This document shows positions 35,711-46,600 of a DNA stretch of 64,000 nucleotides, one piece after another. The position numbers and the translations under genes were made by a program. Position 1 is the first letter of the stretch. Every line of letters starts with the position of its first letter. The stretch covers positions 1 through 64,000 of the forward strand of contig JAZKGE010000004.1 of the NCBI GenBank assembly GCA_040386075.1, written 5' to 3'. The stretch comes from UBA4416 sp040386075. GTDB lineage: Bacteria; Bacteroidota; Bacteroidia; B-17B0; Aurantibacillaceae. The notes beneath the pieces were generated by a model, which worked only from the letters and a program-made list of their open reading frames with translations, had not been told where the DNA came from and ran no database searches.

Positions 35711-38700
35711 TTATCGAAATAAATTAACCGTTCCCTGTTTTTCAATCACCTGATCCTTAAAATCTGAAGCCTTAATGAAATAAAAATACGTAGCTGAGGG
35801 TACTTCTGCTCCCTGAGCTGTTAAACCGTCCCAGGCAGCTTTTGCCCCGCTAAACTCGTACATTTTTTGCCCCCATCTGTTAAATATCTGCAATGATATC
35901 TCTTTAACACCTTTAGATTTAATGGTAAATACATCATTTGAGCCATCAGCATTTGGCGTAAATACGTTTGGAACTTCCAGGAAGAACGGATCTTCAACCG
36001 TAATAACCCCGGTAGCAACAGCCGAACATGTTCCTGCACTGTTGAATGCCGTTAAAACTACCGAGTAGGTCCCGGTATTTACAAACTCGTTAGAAGGGTT
36101 TGTTAAAATGGAGGTATTACCATCATTGAAATTCCATGAATAGGTTGTTGCTCCTGTACTGGTATTTGTAAAGTTCACTAACAATGGAGCAACTCCAGAT
36201 ATTGGATCATAAGTGAAAGACGCATGAACACTTTGATCAATCACTGAAACAGTATCCGCAAAATTGCAACCTGTAATGGTGTCTGTTACAACTAACGTAT
36301 AGGTTCCTGCCGTTTCTACATTTCCAGGAGTTTGCCCGGCAAAGGTATATCCACCAGGACCAAACCATGTATAACTTATGTTAGACGATGTGCTTGCTCC
36401 ATTTAATATAACGGTTCCGCTATCGCATGGCAAAAGCATATCGGTTCCCGCACTTACGCCGGTTGGTAAGCTTCCATTGCTGACAATACTCACCGTGCTT
36501 TGACTGCTGCAACCGTTAATTGTATTTAAAACTGTTAACGTGTAGGTTCCTGCGCCAGTTACCGTTGGTGTCGTTGTATTCGTATTACCAGAAAGATTTC
36601 CGGAGCCGCTCGTGGTCCATGTATAAGTAATGTTAGGGCCGGAAGTTGATGCCGTTGCGTCAATAGTTACAACGGTATTTGTACAGGTAATACTTCCTGC
36701 TGTTGCTGCATTTATTTGTGCAATCGGTGCTGCATTATCGAGTGGTACATTCACTACAGAACCTGCAATTCCTAAAACATTGGAACATCCTGATACATTG
36801 TCTGTAACTGTTACCGAGTAGTTTCCCGGTTGATTTACGGTCGGATTTGCTGTAGTAGCTCCGCTGGTGATGCCTGGCCCCGACCAAATATAGGTAACGC
36901 CCGTTGCTGGCAATGCATTTAAAGTGGCGGTTGGCACAGCGCACGTAATACTCGAACTTCCTACAGCAGTTGATACTAACACTGTTGGAACTACTGTGTT
37001 TTGAAAAATGGTTGCCGTAACCGGCACGGCATTCGAACACCCGCTCGCATTATCTGTAACTACAACACTGTATGTTCCTGGTAAATTTACTGTTGGATTT
37101 GCTGTGTTACCTCCAGAGGTAATACCAGGTCCTGACCAATTGTAACTAACTCCGGTTGATGGTGTAACTGTTAATGTAATTGCGGTAATGTTACAAGTCA
37201 GGGTTTCGTTACCCACTGCTAATATTACCGGTAAAGGAATACTTATATTTTGACTCACAGTAACCGTTGTGGAATTTGAACATCCACTTACAGTATTTGT
37301 TACAACAAAAACATAACTTCCTGGCTGATCGATCACAGGTGTGGTTGTCGTTCCTCCCGACACAATACCGGGTCCGGCCCACGAATAAGTTGCATTCGCA
37401 TCTGGATTTCCATTAATAGTTAATGAAGTGCTAGAGCAGGTTATTGAACCTGTAGCACTTGCACTTGCAACTGGTATAGCACCGTTTGACAACACATTAA
37501 CAGATGCCGGAGCACTTGCGTTAGAACATCCATTAGAATTATTTGTTACAATTAATGTATAAACTCCTGCCTGATTAACAACCGGATTAGCTGTTGTTGC
37601 ACCCGAAACAATTCCGGGTCCAGACCAATTATAGGTTACACCCGACCCAGGGGTTGAGGATAAGGTAAGTGTAGCTACAGAACAGGTTAAAGAACCGCTT
37701 GCCGATGCAGTTACTCCTGATGGAGGTGCTATATCCTGAGGTATAACAACGGTGGCATTATTTGAGCAACCGGTGCTTACATCGGTAATAGTTACGGTAT
37801 AGGTCCCTCCTCCTGTTCCTGTTGCGTTTTGAGAAGTTGAGCCTGTATTGATAGAACTTCCACCGGGAGCAATCCAGCTGTAAGAATAGCCTGCCGGCGA
37901 AGCATTCAGGTCAACACTAGTTGAAGCACATGTAATAACACTGCCGGTAGAAGCTGAACCATTAATTGTAATTACATTCTGCGTAATTGTAACAACTGCC
38001 GGACTGGAAGCATTGGAACATCCGTTGGATGAGTTTGTAACAACCAGGGAGTAAGTTCCTGGCTGGTTTACTGTTGGGGATGAAGTGTTTCCGCCAGCAG
38101 TTATTCCGGGTCCCGACCAGCTGTAGCTTACACCTGAAGAAGGCGAACCAGTTAGATTAAGTGAAGTTATGCTGCAATTGAGAACATTTCCTGAAGCAGC
38201 TGCCGCACTTGCAGAAGGTGGTGTAACATCTTGTGTTATAACCACAGAAGCAGGGCTTGATGAATTAGAACATCCATTAGATCCATCGGTAACAATGAGA
38301 TAGTAAGTGCCTGGCTGATTTACCGTCGGAGAAGATGTATTTCCACCGGAAATAATTCCAGGTCCTGACCAACTATAGCTTACGCCAGAGGACGGTGATC
38401 CTGATAAACTAAGCGACGTAACATTACAATTAAGTACGTTTCCGGCAGCCGTTGCAGCCGTTGCAGAAGGGGGTGTGATATTTTGGCTCACAAATGTACT
38501 TGATGATCCTGTACATCCGTTAGATAGATCAGTAACAGTTAGATTGTAAGTTCCTGGTTGATTAACCGTAGGTGAAGCACTGGTACCACCTGCTATAATG
38601 CCCGGGCCCGACCAGCTATAGGAAACTCCGGACCCCGGCCCGCCTGATAAGTTAACATTTGTTGTAGCGCATGTCAGCACTCCGCCCGAGCTTGAAGACG

Positions 38701-39931
38701 CTGTTGGTGGCGTTGTATTACTGGCCACGTTTACTACCGTCGAAGTTGTACATCCACCGCTACTTGCAGTTACAGTGTAAGTTCCACCACCTGATCCGGT
38801 AGCGTTTTGTGAATTTGTTCCTGATGTAATAGAGCTTCCCCCGGGAGCAGTCCATGTATAGCTTAGTCCTGATGGAGAAGAAGAAAGATTAACAGATAAA
38901 TTTGAACATGTAACGGCGCCCGAACTCGATGCCGTAACAACTGGTGGTGTTCCCGATTGGCTAATGTTTATGGTAGATGTGGAAGCTCCCGGACAGGCTC
39001 CTCCACTACCAGTAATTACTACTGTGTAAGTACCCCCTTGATTAACTGTCACAACGTTTGTTCCACCTCCGCTTACAATCCCCGGTCCTGACCACGAATA
39101 AGAAGGCCCTGTTACAGTAGTTGTTGCTGTAAGGATAGAAGAAAGTGTTGTACACGATAAATTTCCTGTAGAATTAATATTGGAACTTAGTTGCGGGAAA
39201 GGACAGGACGCAAAATCTCCTGTAAGGCCTGGGAAAGCGCCCATTCCGCTAAAGGTAATTGTAGTTCCGACAATGTTTCCGACAAAATTTCCTGCACCAC
39301 CAGAAACATATATTTTTGTTCCCACAATCGCATAACCTGCACCAGATGAAGAGGCCGGCATTCCTACCAGGTTGTAAGTACACAATATAGCACCTGCAGG
39401 ACTGTATTTTGCTAATTTTTGAAATCCGGCATTTGTGTAAAGCACATAAAAATTTCCATTATCGTCACCTATCAGATCATAAGGACCATCCCAGTTAGTC
39501 AGAGCCAAAACTAATACATCCGTACCCGACCCATTATAACGGTAAACCCTGGAGTTTAATCCATCAAGATTGTAAACATATGGACCTGCACCGCATAAGT
39601 TAACCGCTGCACTGCTTGAACAAGAGTGGCCGGTGTTAACCCATGTTGCTCCATTGTAATACCAGTATTGTCCTGAAACCGTTGTATAAAAAGTTACAGC
39701 GGGTGAACCCGAATTTAAATTGTTGCTTACCGCTAACCCAATACCACTGGCAGGACACGCGATAGGATTTAGTGCAGATGTTGAGGTTGCGATATTGTAA
39801 GAATAAATATTTGGAGGGTCATGTAAATAAAATTTATTACAGTCTATGGGTATCTGTGCATTGATAATTCCTGACTGCGCTACAAACACCACTAGTAGAG
39901 TAAGAACGCGTTTTTTTAAAAAATTTATCAT
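35711..39931 (-). CDS. Adhesin 1: secreted Ig-like repeat protein with T9SS type B C-terminus (1406 aa)
   Basis: Signal peptide to about residue 25 (SGIINAQ), then a 230-residue N-terminal domain unlike those of the neighbouring adhesins (many Tyr/Gly, perhaps a beta-propeller). From about 250 come roughly 12 Ig-like units of 75-85 residues, each with a Cys in 'LTC/LNC/ITC', a 'YSWSGPGI(V/I)SG' core, 'VNQPGTY.L.VT' and a second Cys in 'NGC'. A PKD domain follows (ASFTYDPISGVAPLLVNFTN, about 1240-1315), and the end is a gliding-motility-type CHU_C domain (EVPNVFTPNADGSNDVF to GTVNLFR), the T9SS type B sorting signal. Surface adhesion or gliding is likely (family knowledge); the ligand is unknown. 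It lies 36 bases after the small secreted protein gene and probably shares its mRNA. Confidence 0.88.
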   Translation of the reverse strand: MINFLKKRVLTLLVVFVAQSGIINAQIPIDCNKFYLHDPPNIYSYNIATSTSALNPIACPASGIGLAVSNNLNSGSPAVTFYTTVSGQYWYYNGATWVNTGHSCSSSAAVNLCGAGPYVYNLDGLNSRVYRYNGSGTDVLVLALTNWDGPYDLIGDDNGNFYVLYTNAGFQKLAKYSPAGAILCTYNLVGMPASSSGAGYAIVGTKIYVSGGAGNFVGNIVGTTITFSGMGAFPGLTGDFASCPFPQLSSNINSTGNLSCTTLSSILTATTTVTGPSYSWSGPGIVSGGGTNVVTVNQGGTYTVVITGSGGACPGASTSTINISQSGTPPVVTASSSGAVTCSNLSVNLSSSPSGLSYTWTAPGGSSITSGTNSQNATGSGGGTYTVTASSGGCTTSTVVNVASNTTPPTASSSSGGVLTCATTNVNLSGGPGSGVSYSWSGPGIIAGGTSASPTVNQPGTYNLTVTDLSNGCTGSSSTFVSQNITPPSATAATAAGNVLNCNVTSLSLSGSPSSGVSYSWSGPGIISGGNTSSPTVNQPGTYYLIVTDGSNGCSNSSSPASVVITQDVTPPSASAAAASGNVLNCSITSLNLTGSPSSGVSYSWSGPGITAGGNTSSPTVNQPGTYSLVVTNSSNGCSNASSPAVVTITQNVITINGSASTGSVITCASTSVDLNASPAGYSYSWIAPGGSSINTGSTSQNATGTGGGTYTVTITDVSTGCSNNATVVIPQDIAPPSGVTASASGSLTCSVATLTLSSTPGSGVTYNWSGPGIVSGATTANPVVNQAGVYTLIVTNNSNGCSNASAPASVNVLSNGAIPVASASATGSITCSSTSLTINGNPDANATYSWAGPGIVSGGTTTTPVIDQPGSYVFVVTNTVSGCSNSTTVTVSQNISIPLPVILAVGNETLTCNITAITLTVTPSTGVSYNWSGPGITSGGNTANPTVNLPGTYSVVVTDNASGCSNAVPVTATIFQNTVVPTVLVSTAVGSSSITCAVPTATLNALPATGVTYIWSGPGITSGATTANPTVNQPGNYSVTVTDNVSGCSNVLGIAGSVVNVPLDNAAPIAQINAATAGSITCTNTVVTIDATASTSGPNITYTWTTSGSGNLSGNTNTTTPTVTGAGTYTLTVLNTINGCSSQSTVSIVSNGSLPTGVSAGTDMLLPCDSGTVILNGASTSSNISYTWFGPGGYTFAGQTPGNVETAGTYTLVVTDTITGCNFADTVSVIDQSVHASFTYDPISGVAPLLVNFTNTSTGATTYSWNFNDGNTSILTNPSNEFVNTGTYSVVLTAFNSAGTCSAVATGVITVEDPFFLEVPNVFTPNADGSNDVFTIKSKGVKEISLQIFNRWGQKMYEFSGAKAAWDGLTAQGAEVPSATYFYFIKASDFKDQVIEKQGTVNLFR

Positions 39932-39967
39932 GGGTCGTTTTTTTAAATTTATAAAAAGAGCTAAAAA

Positions 39968-40360
39968 TTAATCTTTGTACAGGTATTTTTTTAAAATAGT
40001 CTCTTTACCCGAATTCGAGAAACTGACTTCAATAATGTGAGATTTTGAATTAATGCGATAGGTATAAGTATAACCGTTTGATGGGGAAATAACGGCTAAT
40101 GTTGATACGCTTTTAACCTCATCATAAGAATATGATTTTATAGAGGTTGAAGTTGAATTATCATCTTCAAATATCTGTGTTAAAGTTTTGTTCTCCTTAT
40201 CAATTTTAAATTTTGATTGGTCTGCTCGTTCTATTGGTGTGTCGTATAAGTTTGTATTAGGGTTCCATACAAATTCCTGTACATGATAGCAGTTAAATAG
40301 TTGCTGAGCCTTGATCTGAACAATGCCGCCTATGAGTAATAATAGTAATATTCCTTTCAT
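39968..40360 (-). CDS. Small secreted protein upstream of adhesin 1
   Basis: 130 residues, signal peptide ending near IKAQ (residue 18), then a compact beta-rich domain (FKIDKENKTLTQIFEDDNS, YTYRINSKSHIIEVSFSNSGKETILKKYLYKD). I do not recognise a family. It appears to be the first gene of a two-gene unit with the giant adhesin. A similar arrangement occurs at 59685-60101, though the two small proteins are not alike in sequence. Confidence 0.75.
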   Translation of the reverse strand: MKGILLLLLIGGIVQIKAQQLFNCYHVQEFVWNPNTNLYDTPIERADQSKFKIDKENKTLTQIFEDDNSTSTSIKSYSYDEVKSVSTLAVISPSNGYTYTYRINSKSHIIEVSFSNSGKETILKKYLYKD

Positions 40361-40421
40361 TTTTTTAGTTTTTAGTGACCATTTTTATAAATTTATGGCA
40401 GAAAAAAACTTGAAAAAACTA

Positions 40422-40451
40422 CAAAGATTTTACAGAAATCAGATACGCAAA
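40422..40451 (-). promoter_or_regulatory. Candidate promoter of the small protein / adhesin 1 unit
   Basis: Minus strand TTTG (40448-40451), 18 bases, AATCTTTG (40422-40429); one mismatch in the -7 box. It would give a leader of about 55 bases. Confidence 0.45.
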
Positions 40452-40590
40452 AAGTCATTCTGATTTTAAGTGAGTGAAAAACCATTTAGAAGAAGTGAGT
40501 AACGATTTAGTTAAAGTAAGTTGTTTTAAATTGTTTAATGCACAACACTGAAAGTATTTTGGTTTTTACAATTAAAATGATGTTTTCATA

Positions 40591-40622
40591 AAAACAAAAG
40601 CCACTTCTTTTTAGAAGTGGCT
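40591..40622 (-). terminator. Terminator after adhesin 2
   Basis: AGCCACTTCT (40599-40608) pairs perfectly with AGAAGTGGCT (40613-40622); T-rich on the minus side. 22 bases past the stop. Confidence 0.85.
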
Positions 40623-40644
40623 CATATTAGAAATGAATAAATAA

Positions 40645-43600
40645 TTATCTGAACAAGGTCACGGTTCCTTGCTTCTCAATTGTTTTATCATCAAAACTTG
40701 TTGCTTTTACAAAATAAAAATAGGTTCCTTCAGGAACTTTTTCGCCATTTGGAGCCATTCCATCCCAGGCAGCTTTTGGTTCAGTGGAATCATGTAGTTT
40801 TTGCCCCCATCTATTAAATATTTGAAGAGAAATCTCTTTAAATCCAATAGATTTAATGATAAATACATCATTCGTACCGTCTTCATTTGGAGTAAATACA
40901 TTTGGAATTTCTAATAGATTATCGTCTACAGCTTTTATCACAAAAGTTACGGTGTCTGAGCATAAACCAGAAGAAGCTATCAACGTTACAGTGTAATTTC
41001 CATTTGGATAAGACGCTGATGTATGTTCACTGTTTGAAGTAACACCATTACCCAGATCCCAGCTATAAGCAGTAGCATTTGTACTTTGATTTGTAAAGTT
41101 AACATTCAGAGGCGTAAATCCTGATGGGGGGTCAGCTGTAAAGGCTGCTGTAACATTGCTTGGCGCCAAACCAACCACAGTGGTAGAAGTAGCTATACAG
41201 CCATTCACAGGATCTGTTACGGTTAATGTATATATACCGGCTTCATTCACAACCGGTGTTTGGCTGTTTGAACCAGATATGATACTTCCTGCAGATGGCC
41301 CTGCCCAGCTGTATGTCACGTTATTAGTTGATGTAGTACTTCCGGTTAAACCAACCGATAACATACCACATGGAATTAACGTGTTAGGTCCTGCATTTGC
41401 AGTTGGTGGGTTGCTGCTGCCTGAAATAACTACTGTTTGTGAAAAAGAACATCCGTTTATCGTATCAATAATATTAGCCGTATAGGTTCCTGAAGTCGTT
41501 ACTATAAGTGGATTTATTCCTGTTCCTGATGGTGTTTGCCAGGTTGTAACAAATGAAGGAGTACCGATTGCACTTAACGTGATACTTGGATTAGCACAAC
41601 TTAATACACTACCTGATGATGTAACCGTTAATGTTGGTGGCGTTGTGTTTTGTGAAACAAAAACACTTGTGGTATTTGAGCAACCGGTTACTGCATTTGT
41701 ATATGCAACAGAGTAAGTTCCAGAAACGTTAGCGTCAACGGTCGATCCTGTAGTTGATCCAATAATGCCAGGCCCAGACCATGTATAGGTCAATCCTGTT
41801 GATGGTGAAGAAATGGATGTGATTGTTACAGAACTTATATTACAGGTAATTGATGAACTAGGTGTTAATGTCATGGATGGTACATTAATGTCCTGGGTAA
41901 TAACTACAACAGCATTATTATTAACACAGCCGGTAACTGTATTTGTGATACTGGCTGTGTAATTTCCAAGTGCATCAAACGTTGGTGTTTGCGTAGTTCC
42001 ACCGGCACTTGGAGCTGGCGTCCATGAGTAAGTAACATTAGGGTCAGTAGTACTTAAGGTTACTGTTATCGAAGAAACCAAACAGGTTAATGTATCAGCC
42101 ATTGATGATAATGTAAACGTTGGGATAGTTGTATTTGTAGTTACAGATGCAACCTCAACTAACGACACACAACCGTTAGCTGAATTGGTAACAGATACAG
42201 AATAATTTCCGCTGCTACTTGCTGAAGGATTGTTAACATTAGTGCTGCTTAGTGTTCCTCCTGCAGGCACTGTCCATGTATAAACCGAATTAGGATCTGA
42301 ATCACTTGAAGCTACGATCGAAACAGTTGGAGAACTGCAGGTAATAGTTGCCGGGTTAGGAGTAATACTTAACGTAGGTACAACAGTATTGGTTGGTACA
42401 TTCACCGTATATGTTCCTTGACAACCGTTATTGTTATCAGTAATAGTAACTGTATAATTTCCTCCAATGTTCACAACCGCATTAGCTGTTGTAGCTCCAC
42501 TCACAATAGCTCCCGCACCTGCCCATGCATAAGCATAGTTAGTGCCTGTTGGTGTTGCCGAAAGCGTTGCTGTTGGCGATGTACAGGTTAACGATGTTGA
42601 AGGTACGATGTTAGCTGTTACAACTGGAACAGCTACAGGTACAACGATGGTATATAATGACGAACAATTGGTAACCGTATTAGTGATGGTTACACTATAA
42701 GTTCCTGGTAATGTTACCGTTGTTACAGAGCCTGTAGTTGAACCTGAAATGCCTGTTCCTGTCCATGTATAAGTAATGGTAGGATCTGTTGATGTAATAC
42801 CAATGGTTACAACTGTATTAGTACAGGTAATGGAGTTCGTGAGAGTATTTACCGTTGCCTGTGGCACATCGGTGCCCGAAAGAACAGCTACCGTAGATTG
42901 ACTTGTGCATCCTGTATTGATGTCAGTAGCTACTAAAGTAAATGTCCCGGGTGCACAAGCAGTTGTTGTTAACGTATTTATTGGACCACATACACCACCT
43001 AGCCAGGTTATTATTGATACTGTTGGCGATACACTTCCGGCTAATGTTACTGCGGGTCCGTTACAGGTTATGCTTTGTGTAGTTCCTGCCGAAACAACAG
43101 GCGCTGCAAAATCATCAATAACAGTTGCCACAGCGGTATTGGTGCACCCATTAGATGCTGTTGTAGTTAGTGTATAATTTCCTGTTGTGGTTGCAGAGGC
43201 AGTTGCCGAAGTAGTTGTGCCTGTTAACCCAGTCCCCGACCAACTATAGGTGACACCTGTTAAAGGCCCTCCAGTTAGGATAACCGTTGTTGTTACACAG
43301 GTTATTGTTCCGCCATTTGCCGAAGCTACAGGAGCAACTGTATTTTGAATAACGCTTTGCGAACCTGTAGTTATACAACCATTATCTGTATTTGTAACTG
43401 TATAGTTAAAAGTTCCACCTTCATTAACTGTAATTGATGTAGTTCCGTTTCCTGATACAATGCCTGTTCCAGTCCATGTATAAGAAACAGGACTCATCGT
43501 TGTAGTTGCAACAACTAAAGCGGTTGTAGTTGTACATGATAAGGAATTTGTTACACTTGAATTCACAGCAGGCGCTAATGTATTCTGAGTAACTGTTTCA

Positions 43601-46600
43601 GCTCCTGTAGTAGCACAGCCATTGTTTGTATCAGTAACCGTATAATTAAAAGTACCTCCCTGGTTTACAGTAATTGAATTAGAAGAAGTTCCTGAAGTAA
43701 TTCCCGTTCCTGTCCACGTATATGAAACTGGTGTTGTAGTTGTAGAAGCAATTACTGTTGCAGTAGTTGAATTACACGATAATGAATTTGAATTGCTGGA
43801 AGTGACTACAGGTGCTAATGTGTTTTGCGATACAACTAAATTTCCGTTAGTAGCGCAGCCGTTAGATGTATTAGTTACGGTATAGTTGAAAATACCTCCC
43901 TGGTTCACAGTAATTGAATTAGAAGATGTTCCTGAAGTAATACCAGTTCCCGCCCAGTTATAACTTACAGGAGTTGTAGTTGTGCTAACCGTTGCATTTA
44001 CTGTTGTGTTTGTACAGGTCAATGTATTGGTTGTAGTAGTTACAACAGGCGCCACTGTATTTTGTGTCACAACTAAATTACCATTAGTGGCACAACCGTT
44101 AAATGTATTAGTAACGGTATAGTTAAATGTTCCCGGTTGGTTTACAGAAATTGTATTGGAAGTTGTACTTCCTGTAATGCCTGTTCCTGTCCATGTATAA
44201 CTTACAGGTGTTGCAGTTGTGCTCAAACTCGCATTAACTGTTGTATTCGTGCAGGTTAACGTATTGGTTGTAGAAGTAACTATTGGTGCAACAGTATTTT
44301 GAATCACCGACTGCGAACCGTTGGATACACAGCCATTATCTGTATTGGTAACTGTATAATTAAAAGTGCCGGGTTGATTAACAGTGATAGTTGATGTTCC
44401 GTTTCCTGACGTAATTCCTGTTCCTGTCCATGTATAGGAAACAGGTGTTGTAGTTGTAGTTGCAATTACGCTTGCAGTAGTTGATGTACAGGACAATGAA
44501 TTGGAAGTGCTTGACGCAACAACAGGGGATAAGGTATTTTGGATCACAGATTGAGAACCTGTAGTGATGCAGCCATTCGCTATATTGGTTACCGTATAGT
44601 TAAATGTGCCGCCCTGATTCACAGAAATAGTTGGTGTACCGTTTCCTGAGGTAATTCCTGTGCCGCTCCATGTATAAGTCACAGGAGTAGTAGTGGTTGA
44701 TGCAACAACCGTTGCAGAAGAAGAAGTACAGGATAGTGAATTTGAATTACTTGTTGTAACAACTGGCGCTAACGTATTCTGGAACACGGTTAAGGTTCCC
44801 GGTGTTGTACAGCCATTACTTGTATTAGTAACAGTATAATTAAATGTTCCAGGTTGGTTCACAGAGACCGTGTTTGAAGAAGTACTTCCCGTAATGCCTG
44901 TACCTGCCCAGGTATAACTTACAGGTGTTGTAGTAGTACTTGCAGTCGCATTCACTGTTGTGTTTGTACAGGTTAATGTATTGGTTGTTGATGTTACAAC
45001 AGGTGCTACTGTGTTTTGAGTCACAGCTATATTGCCCGATGTTTCACAACCATTAAATGTATTCGTAACTGTATAATTATATGTTCCCGGTTGATTCACA
45101 GAAACAGTATTTGACGTTACGCCACCCGTAATTCCTGTACCTGTCCAAGTATAACTTACAGGTGCAGTTGTGGTACTCACAGTTGCATTAACAGTTGTAT
45201 TTGCGCAGGTTAATGTATTGGTTGTAGACGTAACCACAGGTACAATGGTGTTTTGAATAACAGATTGAGAACCGCTAGATGTACATCCGTTATCAGTATT
45301 AGTTACCGTGTAATTAAGTGCTCCACCCTGGTTAACTGTTATGGTTGGAGTTCCGTTCCCTGATGTAATGCCTGTTCCTGTCCATGTATAAGACACGGGT
45401 GTGGCTGTTGTTGAAGCAATAATGGTAGCCGACGTTGAAGTACAGGATAATGAATTTGTATTACTTGATGTTACAACAGGTGATAATGTATTTTGAATAA
45501 CAGCCTGCGAGCCTGTTGTAGTACAACCATTGCTTGTATTTGTTACAGTATAACTAAATGTTCCTCCCTGGTTCACAGAAATAGTTGGCGTCGCATTTCC
45601 AGAACTGATTCCTGTTCCGCTCCATGCGTAGGTAACAGGTGTAGTAGTTGTTGAAGCAATTACGGTTGCAGAGGTAGAAGTACACGATAATGAATTAGAA
45701 TTACTTGAAGTAACTACAGGTGCTATTGTGTTTTGTGTTACAGAAAGATTGCCCGTTGTCACACAACCATTACTTGTATTGGTAACAGTATAATCAAAGG
45801 TCCCCGGTTGGTTCACAGAGATCGAATTGGATGTTGTACTTCCTGTAATGCCTGTTCCTGCCCATGTATAACTTACAGGAGTAGCAGTTGTGCTTAGACT
45901 TGCATTCACAGTTGTATTTATGCACGTTAAAGTATTTGTTGTAGACGTTACAACAGGTGCAACAGTACTTTGTATAACAGTTTGAGACCCTAAGGTCACA
46001 CAACCGTTACTTGTATTGGTTACCGTGTAATTATATGTTCCGGGCTGATTCACGGAAATCGTATTTGAATTTGTGCTCGAAGTAATTCCGGTTCCTGTCC
46101 AGGTATAAGTAACAGGTGCAGCTGTAGTTGTAGCAGCCACATCAGCTGTGGATATTAAACAGGTTAAAGAATTAGAAGCACTTGATGCTACAAGGGGTGC
46201 TAAAGTAGTTTGAAGCACCGTTTGAGAACCTGTTGTTGAACAACCATTACCCGGATCTGTTACTGTATAATTGAATGTTCCTCCCTGGCCTATAGCGACG
46301 GTTGCCGTAGTATTTCCACTTATAATTCCACTGCCCGACCAGTTATAGATTGCAGGCGAGGTTGTTGTTGTAATTATCGCAGTAGCGGTAGTAACCGTAC
46401 ATGAGATCGTATTTGAAATGCTTGATGAAGCTACAGGAACAATGGTGTTTTGACTTACAGAAAGATTTCCCGTAGTTGCACAACCGTTTGCTGTATTTGT
46501 GACTGTATAATTAAATGTTCCCGGCTGGTTAATAGAAACCGAATTAGAAGTTGTGCTTCCTGTAATGCCTGTTCCTGTCCACGTATAACTCACAGGAGTG

